The notes under the pieces: generated by a model
Databases searched by the model: none
What the model was told of the DNA's origin: nothing
The model's input: the letters and a program-made list of their open reading frames with translations, nothing else
Program-made: the position numbers and the translations under genes
In this document: piece after piece, positions 16,756 through 25,928 of the stretch
How the letters are laid out: the number at the start of each line of letters is the position of its first letter
Numbering within the stretch: the first letter of the stretch is position 1
Origin: Lachnospiraceae bacterium
GTDB taxonomy: Bacteria; Bacillota; Clostridia; Lachnospirales; Lachnospiraceae
Direction of reading: 5' to 3'
Length of the DNA stretch: 62,474 nt
Assembly (NCBI GenBank): GCA_009911035.1
Contig: QXWO01000035.1
Span: 1-62,474 of the forward strand

Positions 16756-19293
16756 ATGGGACTATATCAATACGAAATCAGGGATATTAAGAAAACGGAC
16801 AGGATAGACAGGCTGGTTTCCAATCTGTTTGCTAAAATGCCGGAAATAGAGTCGGCCAGAGCCAGACTAATTACGGAATCTTACAGGGAGACGGAAAATG
16901 AGCCAATGATTATGCGCCGGGCCAGGGCGTTTGCGCATATTCTGGAGAATATTCCTATCATAATACGGGACGATGAGCTGGTGGTGGGCAGCAGTACCAT
17001 TGCCCCCAGAGGATGCCAGACCTATCCTGAATTTTCCTATGAGTGGCTGGAAGCGGAGTTTGACACGGTAGCAACCCGCAGCGCCGACCCCTTTTACATA
17101 TCAGAAGAAGCAAAACGTGAGATCAGGGAAGCGGACCGTTACTGGAAAGGGAAGACCACCAGTGAACTGGCTACTGCCTACATGGAGCCGGAGACGCTGA
17201 CGGCTATGGCACACAACATGTTTACGCCGGGCAACTATTTCTACAACGGAGTGGGACATGTTACCGTACAGTATGAGAAGGTTTTAGCGATAGGATATGA
17301 AGGAATTCGTGCACAGGCACAGGAACTTCTTGCAAAAAGTGATATTGGGGACGGAGATTATGCAAGAAAAGCACGTTTTTTGCAGGCAGTCATCATTAGC
17401 TGTGATGCAGTGATAAATTATGCAAATCGGTATGCAGCTCTGGCAAAGGAAATGGCAGGCCGGTGCAGCGATTCGGCAAGACGCGCGGAATTATTGAAAA
17501 TCAGTGAAAATTGCAGCAAAGTTCCGGCTAAAGGTGCGGAAAGCTTTTATGAAGCCTGTCAGTCCTTCTGGTTCGTACAGCAGCTTTTACAATTAGAATC
17601 CAGCGGACACTCCATCTCCCCCGGACGTTTTGACCAGTATATGTACCCTTATTATGAGGCAGACAGAAAGAAAGGCGTATTGACCAGAGAATTTGCACAG
17701 GAACTGATCGACTGTATCTGGGTAAAATTAAATGATTTAAACAAATGCAGGGATGCAGCTTCCGCGGAAGGGTTTGCGGGCTACAGCCTGTTCCAGAATC
17801 TGATCGCAGGCGGACAGAATGGGGACGGTGTGGATGTCACCAACGATTTGTCCTTTATGACCATACAGGCTTCCATGCATGTACAGCTTCCCCAGCCCTC
17901 TTTCTCTGTAAGAGTCTGGAACGGAACGCCCCATGAATTCTTAGTCAAGGCAGCTGAGCTGACCAGAACAGGGGTGGGACTGCCTGCTTATTATAATGAT
18001 GAAGTTATCATTCCTGCACTGATCAACAGGGGACTTACTTTAAAGGATGCAAGGGAATACAACATCATCGGATGTGTGGAGCCACAGAAGGCCGGAAAGA
18101 CAGAAGGCTGGCATGACGCCGCATTCTTTAACATGTGTCGTCCCATGGAGCTGGTATTTTCTCAGGGAAAAGATAAAGGCGTGCAGGTGGGCGTGGTGAC
18201 AAAGCCCGTTGAAGAAATGAAAGACTTTGAAGAATTTTATGACGCATATAAAGAGCAGATGAACTATATGATCAAACTGCTGGTGAATGCGGATAATGCC
18301 ATTGATGTGGCCCATGCCCAGCGGTGCCCCCTTCCGTTCCTTTCCTGCATGGTGGACGACTGTATGAACCGCGGACTTTCTGTGCAGGAAGGCGGTGCCA
18401 TTTACAATTTCACAGGACCCCAGGGCTTTGGTGTGGCAAATATGGCAGATGCCCTTTATGCAGTAAAGACCCTTGTGTTTGAAGAACATAAGGCAACCTT
18501 GAAGGAATTTAAAGAGGCTATGGCTTCCAATTACGGAAAAGGGCTGACGAAAGAGATGATTGGCGATATGACTGCCCAGATTGCCACAGGCTTAAAAGAA
18601 GCAGGACAGACCATCGGTGAAAAAGAGATTGCGGCTATTATGAAGACCGTCATTGAAACCTCCGAAATGCCTGTAGTCAGGGAAAACGGTGAGCGGCTCC
18701 TTAAGCTGATCGGGGAGGTGCCCAAGTTCGGAAACGACATCCCCGAAGTGGATGCTTTTGCAAGGGATGTGGCATACACCTACACAAGACCCTTACAGGA
18801 ATACAAAAATCCCAGAGGCGGTATTTTCCAGGCCGGCTTATATCCGGTATCCGCCAATGTTCCTCTGGGCGCGCAGACCGGGGCGACGCCGGACGGAAGA
18901 CTGGCAGGCACGCCCGTTGCGGACGGCGTGTCCCCTTCCGCAGGCAAAGATGTGAACGGGCCTACCGCGGCGGCTAACTCCGTGGCAAGACTGGATCACT
19001 ATATTGCTTCCAACGGAACGCTTTTTAACCAGAAATTCCATCCTTCTGCGTTAAGCGGAAGGGAAGGGCTGGAGAAGTTTGTGGCTCTGATCCGGGCTTA
19101 TTTTGACCAGAAGGGAAGTCATATGCAGTTTAACGTGGTGAGCCGGGAAACCCTGCTGGATGCCCAGAAGAACCCTGATAAGTACAAACATCTGGTGGTC
19201 CGGGTGGCCGGGTACAGCGCTTTGTTTACAACCTTATCCCGTTCTTTGCAGGACGATATCATAAACAGGACGGAACAGGGATTCGGCGCTTAG
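16756..19293 (+). CDS. B12-independent 1,2-propanediol dehydratase, glycyl radical enzyme
   Basis: At 845 residues it has the usual length for a glycyl-radical diol dehydratase. The active-site loop reads IIGCVEP, placing the thiyl cysteine at residue 440 and the catalytic glutamate at 442. The C-terminal radical loop is RVAGYSALF with the glycine at residue 819. It removes water from 1,2-propanediol to give propionaldehyde inside the microcompartment. Propanediol rather than glycerol or choline is inferred from the adjacent fucose genes. AAAGGAG precedes the ATG. The activating enzyme follows after 35 bases, and the neighbours are shell genes. Confidence 0.93.
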   Translation: MGLYQYEIRDIKKTDRIDRLVSNLFAKMPEIESARARLITESYRETENEPMIMRRARAFAHILENIPIIIRDDELVVGSSTIAPRGCQTYPEFSYEWLEAEFDTVATRSADPFYISEEAKREIREADRYWKGKTTSELATAYMEPETLTAMAHNMFTPGNYFYNGVGHVTVQYEKVLAIGYEGIRAQAQELLAKSDIGDGDYARKARFLQAVIISCDAVINYANRYAALAKEMAGRCSDSARRAELLKISENCSKVPAKGAESFYEACQSFWFVQQLLQLESSGHSISPGRFDQYMYPYYEADRKKGVLTREFAQELIDCIWVKLNDLNKCRDAASAEGFAGYSLFQNLIAGGQNGDGVDVTNDLSFMTIQASMHVQLPQPSFSVRVWNGTPHEFLVKAAELTRTGVGLPAYYNDEVIIPALINRGLTLKDAREYNIIGCVEPQKAGKTEGWHDAAFFNMCRPMELVFSQGKDKGVQVGVVTKPVEEMKDFEEFYDAYKEQMNYMIKLLVNADNAIDVAHAQRCPLPFLSCMVDDCMNRGLSVQEGGAIYNFTGPQGFGVANMADALYAVKTLVFEEHKATLKEFKEAMASNYGKGLTKEMIGDMTAQIATGLKEAGQTIGEKEIAAIMKTVIETSEMPVVRENGERLLKLIGEVPKFGNDIPEVDAFARDVAYTYTRPLQEYKNPRGGIFQAGLYPVSANVPLGAQTGATPDGRLAGTPVADGVSPSAGKDVNGPTAAANSVARLDHYIASNGTLFNQKFHPSALSGREGLEKFVALIRAYFDQKGSHMQFNVVSRETLLDAQKNPDKYKHLVVRVAGYSALFTTLSRSLQDDIINRTEQGFGA

Positions 19294-19328
19294 AACTATG
19301 TGCAAAACAGCGCAGAAAAGAGGAATAA

Positions 19329-20147
19329 ATGGAAGATTATAAGCAGACAAAAGGGCGGATATTTGATATACAGAAATTTTCCATCCATGACGGGGACGGT
19401 ATCCGCACCATTGTTTTTTTGAAAGGATGCGTGCTCCGGTGTCGCTGGTGCTGTAACCCGGAATCCCAGGAATACACCATCCAGACCATGAAAGTAGCGG
19501 GAGAGGAGAAAACGATTGGACAGGATGTAACGGTGGAAGAGGTCATGAAGACGGTGGAACAGGACCGCCCCTACTATTACCGTTCAGGCGGGGGGCTTAC
19601 TTTGTCTGGCGGGGAAAGCCTGTGCCAGCCGGCGTTTGCACGGGACCTGCTCCGGGCTGCCAAAGAGATGGGCATAAATACTGCAATGGAAAGCATGGGA
19701 TGTGCAAAGTACGGGGTGATTGAGGACATTCTGCCTTACCTGGATCATTATCTTTTGGATATCAAGCATATGAATTCGGCCAAACATAAAGAATTTACAG
19801 GCGCAGGCAATGAGCTGATGCTGGAAAACGCAAAGAAAATCGCTGCTTCCGGGCAGACACGGTTAAGCATACGGATACCTGTCATCCCTGCTTTTAACGA
19901 TACCGTGGAGGAAATCCGCGCCATTGCCGGATTTGCAAAAGAACTTTGGGGCAGATATGCAAAGGAACCCGGCCTGATAGAAAAGATTCATCTCCTGCCT
20001 TACCACAGGCTGGGGCAGGATAAGTATGACGGACTGGGCCGGGAGTACCTTATGAAGGATGTTCTCCCGCCTTCGGCGGAGCATATGGAAAAACTGCGGC
20101 AGGCGGCCGGTCAGGCATCTGGCCTTGTGTGCCAGATTGGCGGGTGA
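19329..20147 (+). CDS. Glycyl-radical enzyme activase (radical SAM)
   Basis: The 272-residue protein has the radical-SAM cluster motif CVLRCRWC (CxxxCxxC), followed by GGGLTLSGGE for SAM binding and a DIKHMN strand. It would abstract hydrogen from Gly819 of the upstream dehydratase. Unlike glycerol- and benzylsuccinate-type activases, the short stretch between the cluster and LTLSGGE contains no CxxCxxC ferredoxin insert. It therefore resembles the compact PFL-type activases. It lies directly behind its substrate gene. Confidence 0.92.
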   Translation: MEDYKQTKGRIFDIQKFSIHDGDGIRTIVFLKGCVLRCRWCCNPESQEYTIQTMKVAGEEKTIGQDVTVEEVMKTVEQDRPYYYRSGGGLTLSGGESLCQPAFARDLLRAAKEMGINTAMESMGCAKYGVIEDILPYLDHYLLDIKHMNSAKHKEFTGAGNELMLENAKKIAASGQTRLSIRIPVIPAFNDTVEEIRAIAGFAKELWGRYAKEPGLIEKIHLLPYHRLGQDKYDGLGREYLMKDVLPPSAEHMEKLRQAAGQASGLVCQIGG

Positions 20148-20154
20148 AAACAAG

Positions 20155-20172
20155 GTCTGCCGTTGGCGGCAG
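20155..20172. other. Intergenic hairpin after the activase
   Basis: TCTGCCG-TTGG-CGGCAGA forms a perfect 7-bp stem with a 4-base loop in the 104-base gap before the EutS-like shell gene. There is no U-tract, so it may stabilise or process the mRNA rather than terminate it. Confidence 0.5.
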
Positions 20173-20251
20173 ATTGGTTTCGAAACAGGGATTCTGACAG
20201 GAAAGGATGACGGCCCGGCATATCCGGGTGTTATGGGAAACGGAGAAAGAT

Positions 20252-20644
20252 ATGGGAATACAGGATAGTAGGCGGCAGGATAATTTGTCCACGGAAGGAA
20301 AAACAAGAATCGTACAGGAGCTGGTGCCGGGCAAGCAGATTACCATTGCCCATCTGATTGCCAATCCGGACAAAATTTTATATGAGAAATTAGGTTTGGA
20401 CCCAAGTGTGGACTATTCCAGATCTGCCATCGGCGTGCTGACCATAAGCCCGGCGGAGACTGCTGTTATTGCTGCAGATATCGCTGTGAAAGCGGCGGGA
20501 ATAGAGCTGGGATTTGTGGACAGATTCAGCGGGACCCTGATCATCACAGGGACCGTGTCGGAGACGGAAGCCTCCCTAAAAGCAGTGCTGGAGTATACGA
20601 AGGAAAAGATGGGATTTGCCGTGTGCCCTTTTACGCGGACATAG
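20252..20644 (+). CDS. Microcompartment shell protein, EutS/PduU type
   Basis: This 130-residue shell protein has a permuted single BMC domain: QELVPGKQITIAHLIANP at the start, then IGVLTISPAETAVIAADIAV and FSGTLIITGTVSETEASLKA. The N-terminal strand that forms a capped barrel in PduU/EutS is present. It forms hexameric facet tiles and may contribute a closed pore. ATG 20252, behind GGAG, is preferred over an upstream in-frame start at 20207. Confidence 0.9.
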   Translation: MGIQDSRRQDNLSTEGKTRIVQELVPGKQITIAHLIANPDKILYEKLGLDPSVDYSRSAIGVLTISPAETAVIAADIAVKAAGIELGFVDRFSGTLIITGTVSETEASLKAVLEYTKEKMGFAVCPFTRT

Positions 20645-20655
20645 GGTATACATAT

Positions 20656-21105
20656 ATGAAGAAAATTATTTTAATGGGAAGAAGCGAATGTGGAAAGACC
20701 ACTTTGACCCAGGCGTTGAAGGGAGAGTGCATCACCTATCACAAAACCCAGTACATCAATTATTTTGACGTCATCATCGATACGCCGGGAGAGTACATAC
20801 AGACTAAGAATCTGGGCTATGCTCTGGCGCTGTATGCCTATGAAGCGGATATTGTGGGCCTGCTTCTTTCAGCCACAGAACCCTATTCCCTGTATCCGCC
20901 CAATATTACATGTATGGTGAACCGTGAGGTGGTGGGTATTGTCACGAAAATAAACGAAAAAAATGCAGACATAGAAAGAGCTGGACGGTGGCTACGGTTG
21001 ACCGGATGTAAGAAAATCTTTTTTGTAGATTCAAAAAGACAGGAAGGGATTCCGGAGATTTTGGAATATTTGAGAGAAGAAGGCGACATTATGCCGTGGG
21101 AATAG
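20656..21105 (+). CDS. EutP/PduV-like small GTPase
   Basis: The 149-residue protein has a Ras-like P-loop, GRSECGKTTL, a DVIIDTPGEY segment in place of the usual DxPG, and a VGIVTKIN base-recognition motif (TKxN). EutP/PduV proteins accompany microcompartment operons; PduV has been implicated in compartment positioning. ATG 20656 fits the family start better than the 11-residue extension to 20623. It ends the first block of the operon, before the internal promoter. Confidence 0.88.
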   Translation: MKKIILMGRSECGKTTLTQALKGECITYHKTQYINYFDVIIDTPGEYIQTKNLGYALALYAYEADIVGLLLSATEPYSLYPPNITCMVNREVVGIVTKINEKNADIERAGRWLRLTGCKKIFFVDSKRQEGIPEILEYLREEGDIMPWE

Positions 21106-21112
21106 CAATTCC

Positions 21113-21154
21113 ACATAAAAACAAGTTGACCAATGTGGGATTGCGTGGTATTAT
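21113..21154 (+). promoter_or_regulatory. Internal promoter with operator-like A-rich motif
   Basis: TTGACC (21126-21131) and TATTAT (21149-21154) are 17 bases apart. ACATAAAAACAA lies immediately upstream, and ATAAACAACACAAAA follows the -10 box. These echo the AAAAACAACAT repeats before the dehydratase. The site would let the aldolase and shell block be transcribed separately from the dehydratase block under the same regulator. Confidence 0.65.
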
Positions 21155-21216
21155 GGAGCTATAAACAACACAAAACCAATATTGCGCATATAAATGATAA
21201 GGAGGAAAAAGGATTT

Positions 21217-22020
21217 ATGCTAAATGAGTATGAAATCAAAAAAGAAATGTGTGAAATCGGCAGACGGGTTTACAACCGCGGTATGGTTGCAGCCAATGAC
21301 GGTAACTTTTCCGTCAAATTAAACGATAATGAATTCTTATGCACACCTACCGGTGTAAGCAAAGGATTCATGACTCCTGAATATATCTGTAAGGTAGATG
21401 CAGAAGGAAGGGTAATTCAGGCAAACAAGGGATTTAAGCCCTCCTCAGAAATCAAGATGCATATGAGAGTATATAAGGAAAGGCCCGACGTACAGTCAGT
21501 GGTACATGCCCATCCTTTATATGCAACCAGCTTTGCCATTGCAGGGATTCCGCTGACACAGCCCATTATGCCGGAAGCAGTTATTTCTTTAGGATGTGTG
21601 CCCATTGCCGAGTATGGCACACCTTCTACCAATGAAATTCCTGATGCAGTTTCCAAATATCTGCAGTATTATGATGCAGTTCTTCTGGAAAACCACGGCG
21701 CCCTGGCATATTCCGATTCCCTTTTAAGCGCATACCATAAGATGGAATCCGTAGAATTTTACGCCCGTTTATTATATCAGTCAAAGGTTCTCGGCGGTCC
21801 TAAGGAATTATCCCAGTCACAGGTTGAGAGGCTTTACGAAATCAGAAGACAGTTCGGCATGACAGGCAAACATCCGGCAGACTTATGCCCCAACAAGAAA
21901 GCTGGCAAGCCAAGCTGCCATAGCTGCGGCGGTTCCTGTGGGACAGGTTCTGACGCAAAAGCAGATGCAGATTTAGTGGCATCCATCACAAAGAAGGTTA
22001 TGGAGCAGCTTGGCTTATAA
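21217..22020 (+). CDS. Class II L-fuculose-1-phosphate aldolase with C-terminal encapsulation tail
   Basis: The core matches the FucA/RhaD aldolase family: NDGNFS phosphate loop, catalytic glutamate in PSSEIKMH, zinc histidines in VVHAHP and the third in LENHGA. It splits fuculose-1-phosphate into DHAP and L-lactaldehyde. After the catalytic domain there is a linker with CHSCGGSC and then an amphipathic helix (ADADLVASITKKVMEQLGL), the typical shape of a microcompartment-targeting peptide. ATG 21217 follows AAGGAGG; the frame upstream to 21133 overlaps the promoter and is rejected. Encapsulation of the aldolase is the hallmark of GRM5-type loci. Confidence 0.92.
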   Translation: MLNEYEIKKEMCEIGRRVYNRGMVAANDGNFSVKLNDNEFLCTPTGVSKGFMTPEYICKVDAEGRVIQANKGFKPSSEIKMHMRVYKERPDVQSVVHAHPLYATSFAIAGIPLTQPIMPEAVISLGCVPIAEYGTPSTNEIPDAVSKYLQYYDAVLLENHGALAYSDSLLSAYHKMESVEFYARLLYQSKVLGGPKELSQSQVERLYEIRRQFGMTGKHPADLCPNKKAGKPSCHSCGGSCGTGSDAKADADLVASITKKVMEQLGL

Positions 22021-22041
22021 GAAGCGGAAAAGAGGCAGACC

Positions 22042-22557
22042 ATGAAAGAGCAGTTGATTTACCAAGCGGTGGAGCAGGCCCTTAAAGAAGTGAAAAAGGC
22101 AGCCCCGGTGATGACGCTTGCCATGGCTAAGAAGCTGGCCGGGGAGGTGGAGCACAAGGCAGAAGAAATGGGAGCTGCGGTGGTCATAGCAGTTACCGAC
22201 AAGGCCGCAAGGCCCATTGCCATCCATTGTATGGACGATGCTTATATAGCCAGCTTTGATATTGCTTTGAACAAGGCGTATACTTCCGCAGGGCTGAAAA
22301 TGTCCACGGCCCGGCTTTCGGAATTAAGCGGTCCCGGCCAGCCCCTTTACGGCATACAGAATACCAACCACGGACAGATCGTTATCTTCGGAGGCGGCGA
22401 AGCCCTTGAGATCGACGGCCGTATGGTGGGAGCTTTAGGCGTAAGCGGCGGCACATTAGAGCAGGATACTTATCTGGCGGCTTATGGGCGGGAGATGTTT
22501 GAGCAGTCCTGCCGGAATGCAGCCATAAAAGAAAGGGATGATAAACAGTGGCAGTAA
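22042..22557 (+). CDS. GlcG/HbpS-family protein (PduO C-terminal-like)
   Basis: The 171-residue protein shows the GlcG/HbpS fold signature: MTLAMAKKLAGEVE, VVIAVTDKAARPIAIHCMD, DIALNKAYTSAGLKM and GALGVSGGTLEQD. Related domains bind heme or cobalamin derivatives and occur at the end of PduO. Its role in a B12-independent locus is unclear. The N-terminal helix (QLIYQAVEQALKEVKK) resembles an encapsulation peptide, suggesting a luminal position. It overlaps the aldehyde dehydrogenase start by ten bases, implying coupled translation. Confidence 0.8.
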   Translation: MKEQLIYQAVEQALKEVKKAAPVMTLAMAKKLAGEVEHKAEEMGAAVVIAVTDKAARPIAIHCMDDAYIASFDIALNKAYTSAGLKMSTARLSELSGPGQPLYGIQNTNHGQIVIFGGGEALEIDGRMVGALGVSGGTLEQDTYLAAYGREMFEQSCRNAAIKERDDKQWQ

Positions 22558-23936
22558 GTGAACAACTGGTACAGGATGTGGTAAAAGAAGTTGTTGCCAA
22601 GCTTCAGATCAACGCTGACGTAAGCGGGAGCAGAGGCGTGTTCGCCGACATGAATGAGGCGATCGCGGCAGCAAAAAAAGCACAGAAAACGGTGCAGTCC
22701 ATGTCCATGGACCAAAGGGAAAAGATCATTACGATTATTAGAAGAAAGACAAAAGAAAATGCCGAGATCCTTGCACGTATGGGCGTACAGGAGACAGGCA
22801 TGGGAAATGTAGGACATAAAATATTAAAACACCATCTGGTTGCGGAGCGGACTCCCGGCACGGAAGACATCACCACGACAGCATGGTCCGGGGACAGAGG
22901 ACTTACCCTGGTGGAGATGGGGCCTTTCGGCGTGATCGGGGCAATCACTCCCTGCACCAACCCTACAGAAACAATTATCTGCAATACCATGGGGATGCTG
23001 GCAGGCGGCAACACGGTAGTGTTCAATCCCCATCCGGCAGCAATCAAGACCTCCATCTTTGCAGTGAACATGTTAAATGAGGCATCCTTAGAGGCAGGCG
23101 GCCCGGATGCAATTGCATGTACAGTGGAAAATCCTACATTAGAGTCAAGCGGCATTATGATGAAGCACAAAGATATCTCCCTGCTGGTGGCCACAGGCGG
23201 GCCCGGTGTGGTGACGGCGGTGCTTTCCTCCGGTAAGAGAGGCATTGGCGCAGGGGCAGGAAATCCTCCCGCATTGGTTGACGAGACAGCCGATATAAGG
23301 AAAGCCGCCGGGGACATCGTTAACGGATGCACTTTTGACAATAACCTGCCCTGTATTGCAGAGAAAGAAATCGTGGCAGTAAACAGTGTTGCTGATGAAC
23401 TAATGCACTATATGGTCAGCGAACAGGGCTGCTACCAGATCAGCAAAGAAGAACAGGATAAGCTGACAAAGGTAGTTCTTACACCCAAGGGACTTAACAG
23501 AAAGTGTGTGGGAAGAAGCGCGAAAGCCCTGCTTGCCATGATAGGGGTGGAGGTTCCCGACAATATCCGCTGTATTGTATTTGAAGGGGAAAAGGAACAC
23601 CCGCTGATTTCAGAAGAACTGATGATGCCTATTCTGGGAATGGTAAGGGCAAAGGATTTTGAGGATGCGGTAGAGCAGGCTGTATGGCTGGAACACGGCA
23701 ACAGACATTCCGCCCACATCCACTCCAAAAATGTGGATAACATTACCAGATATGCGAAAGCGATCGACACGGCGATCCTTGTAAAGAACGCGCCCTCCTA
23801 CGCGGCGCTGGGCTTTGGCGGAGAAGGATACTGTACCTTTACCATTGCCAGCAGGACAGGGGAAGGGCTGACCAGCGCCAGCGCATTTACCAAGAGAAGA
23901 CGCTGCGTCATGTCTGACAGTCTTTGCATCAGATAG
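22548..23936 (+). CDS. CoA-acylating propionaldehyde dehydrogenase (PduP-like)
   Basis: The 462-residue enzyme begins with an amphipathic targeting helix (VSEQLVQDVVKEVVAKLQI). It has the ALDH nucleotide site (GVIGAITPCTNPTETI) and the catalytic cysteine in TFDNNLPCIAEKE. It oxidises propionaldehyde with CoA and NAD to propionyl-CoA in the lumen. The GTG start at 22548 overlaps the upstream gene. It hands its product to the PduL-like transacylase downstream, and CoA is recycled within the shell. Confidence 0.93.
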   Translation: MAVSEQLVQDVVKEVVAKLQINADVSGSRGVFADMNEAIAAAKKAQKTVQSMSMDQREKIITIIRRKTKENAEILARMGVQETGMGNVGHKILKHHLVAERTPGTEDITTTAWSGDRGLTLVEMGPFGVIGAITPCTNPTETIICNTMGMLAGGNTVVFNPHPAAIKTSIFAVNMLNEASLEAGGPDAIACTVENPTLESSGIMMKHKDISLLVATGGPGVVTAVLSSGKRGIGAGAGNPPALVDETADIRKAAGDIVNGCTFDNNLPCIAEKEIVAVNSVADELMHYMVSEQGCYQISKEEQDKLTKVVLTPKGLNRKCVGRSAKALLAMIGVEVPDNIRCIVFEGEKEHPLISEELMMPILGMVRAKDFEDAVEQAVWLEHGNRHSAHIHSKNVDNITRYAKAIDTAILVKNAPSYAALGFGGEGYCTFTIASRTGEGLTSASAFTKRRRCVMSDSLCIR

Positions 23937-23951
23937 GAAAAGGAGAGGGTT

Positions 23952-25163
23952 ATGAGCAATATAAACACAATTGATGTGGAAGCGGTGGTGAAGCAGGTAC
24001 TGGAAAGCATGATGGACCGGGGGACGGCTCCGGCAGGTGTACCCGCAGCAGGCGGACAGATACCTAAGACGGCAAGAGTTGCCATGCTGACCGCACTTGA
24101 GAAATATGAAGTGAAGGAATTCCCTATCCCGGAAGTGGGGGACGGAGATATCCTGGTAAAGGTAGAGGGCTGCGGTATCTGCGGTACCGATGCCCATGAA
24201 TTTAAGAGAGATCCCTTCGGGCTGATTCCCGTGGCATTAGGCCATGAGGGCACCGGGGAAATCGTAAAGATGGGAAAGAACGTAAAAAAAGACAGCGCAG
24301 GCAAGCCTTTAAAGCTGGGTGACAAAGTGGTAACATGCATGATTTTCAAGGACAACCCGGATATTACCATGTTCGACTTAAATAAGCAGAACGTAGGCGG
24401 CGCCGATGTATACGGACTTCTTCCCGATGATGATATCCATTTAAACGGATGGTTTTCAGATTACATATTGATCAGAGAAGGCTCTACAGTTTTCAATGTC
24501 AGTGATCTGGATCTAAAGTCAAGGATTCTGATTGAGCCCTGCGCGGTTTTGATTCATGCAGTGGAACGTGCAAAAACTACCGGAATCCTGCGCTTTAACA
24601 GCAGAGTGGTGGTACAGGGATGCGGCCCTATCGGCCTTATCTGTATTGCAGTTCTAAGGACTATGGGTATTGAGAACATTGTGGCAGTGGACGGGGAGCA
24701 GAAACGCCTTGATTTTGCAAAAGAGATGGGAGCGGAAAAGTCTGTGAACTTTAAAGACCACAAAGGGATCGAGGCGCTGGCTGGGGCGGTGGAAGATGCC
24801 TTTGGCGGTTATCCGGCAGATTTCGCATTCCAGTGTACCGGATCTCCGGCAGCCCATTCCAATATTTACAAATTCATCCGCAACGGCGGCGGGCTGTGTG
24901 AACTTGGTTTCTTCATCAACGGCGGGGATGCAACCATCAATCCCCATTTCGATATCTGTTCCAAGGAGATCACCACGGTAGGCTCCTGGGTATACACTTT
25001 AAGAGACTATGCAACCACCTTTGATTTCTTAAAGAGGGCAAAGGGAATAGGACTTCCCATTGACAGGCTGATCACCCATGAGTTCTCCTTAGACCAGATC
25101 AACGAAGCCCATGTGACGAATCTGAAAATGGAAGGCCTTAAGATAGCGATCATCAACAAATAA
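23952..25163 (+). CDS. Zinc-type alcohol dehydrogenase with N-terminal targeting helix
   Basis: The 403-residue MDR-family enzyme carries an N-terminal extension of about 35 residues (DVEAVVKQVLESMMDR) of encapsulation-peptide type. The catalytic zinc motifs are GCGICGTDAHEF and GHEGTGEI, and the NAD fold has VVQGCGPIGLICIA. The segment after GDKVVTCMIF lacks the usual four-cysteine structural-zinc lobe. It probably reduces propionaldehyde to propanol, and possibly lactaldehyde to propanediol, regenerating NAD for the aldehyde dehydrogenase. No iron-type FucO is present in the window. AAGGAGAGGG precedes the ATG. Confidence 0.88.
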   Translation: MSNINTIDVEAVVKQVLESMMDRGTAPAGVPAAGGQIPKTARVAMLTALEKYEVKEFPIPEVGDGDILVKVEGCGICGTDAHEFKRDPFGLIPVALGHEGTGEIVKMGKNVKKDSAGKPLKLGDKVVTCMIFKDNPDITMFDLNKQNVGGADVYGLLPDDDIHLNGWFSDYILIREGSTVFNVSDLDLKSRILIEPCAVLIHAVERAKTTGILRFNSRVVVQGCGPIGLICIAVLRTMGIENIVAVDGEQKRLDFAKEMGAEKSVNFKDHKGIEALAGAVEDAFGGYPADFAFQCTGSPAAHSNIYKFIRNGGGLCELGFFINGGDATINPHFDICSKEITTVGSWVYTLRDYATTFDFLKRAKGIGLPIDRLITHEFSLDQINEAHVTNLKMEGLKIAIINK

Positions 25164-25207
25164 AAGCGATTGCAGTTCATAAAAGAGTTAGTGACAGGAG
25201 TTAAGGG

Positions 25208-25522
25208 ATGGGAGAAGCAGTAGGAATCATAGAAGTATTCGGACTTGCAACAGCATTTGCAGCAGCGGACGCGGGATGTAAAGCCGCAAATGTGACGATT
25301 GAAAATTTCGATAAGAATAAACCGGCCAATGCAGATGCGCTTCCCGTGCCGCTTATCGTAATGATAAAATTCCGCGGAACCATATCGGATGTCCGGGCAG
25401 CCGTTGCGGCTGCGGAGCAAAGGGCTAAGGAGCTTGCCGGAGTGGTAGCTACCCATGAGATTGCAAGCCCCGAAGCAGATACGGAAAAAATGCTTAGACT
25501 TAGCGGTATGGATAAGGTATAA
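25208..25522 (+). CDS. BMC-H shell protein with enlarged pore-side loop
   Basis: A single BMC domain in 104 residues: [40 protein letters not shown] and [13 protein letters not shown]. The loop that normally holds a short KIGSG pore motif is replaced by a longer segment ([15 protein letters not shown]). The hexamer pore may therefore have different size or chemistry from the PduA-like paralogues. It is the first of four consecutive shell genes. Confidence 0.9.
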   Translation: MGEAVGIIEVFGLATAFAAADAGCKAANVTIENFDKNKPANADALPVPLIVMIKFRGTISDVRAAVAAAEQRAKELAGVVATHEIASPEADTEKMLRLSGMDKV

Positions 25523-25614
25523 TCATAGTGAACGACAAGTCAGAAAACAATGAATTTACCGTTTATCACAAAAACAAAGACAGGCGCATGTACAGCGCAG
25601 AAATGAGGTATGAA

Positions 25615-25890
25615 ATGACACAGTTAGCTTTGGGAATGATAGAGACAAGAGGTCTTACAGCAGCCATTGAAGCGTCAGATGCCATGATAAAGGCGGCGGA
25701 GGTTACTTTGATCGGCACAGAGAAGATTGGTTCCGGTCTGGTAACAGTCATGGTGCGCGGGGATGTAGGCGCTGTGAAGGCAGCAGTTGAAGCTGGAAGT
25801 GCAAGAGCCGAGAAGCTGGGTGAACTGGTAGCTACCCACGTAATACCAAGACCCCACAGTGATGTAGAGAAAATCTTACCGCTGATTTAA
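25615..25890 (+). CDS. BMC-H shell protein, PduA/PduJ type (first copy)
   Basis: From the ATG at 25615 it is a 91-residue canonical BMC protein: [20 protein letters not shown], pore motif [23 protein letters not shown] and [16 protein letters not shown]. It is very similar to the shell protein at 26385. It builds the hexagonal facets and passes small substrates through the GSG pore. An in-frame GTG at 25528 would add 29 polar residues but lacks a good binding site. GAGG precedes the chosen start. Confidence 0.9.
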   Translation: MTQLALGMIETRGLTAAIEASDAMIKAAEVTLIGTEKIGSGLVTVMVRGDVGAVKAAVEAGSARAEKLGELVATHVIPRPHSDVEKILPLI

Positions 25891-25928
25891 CCGGATTTAC
25901 CGGCCGGGAAAGAAAAGGAGAAGGAATC

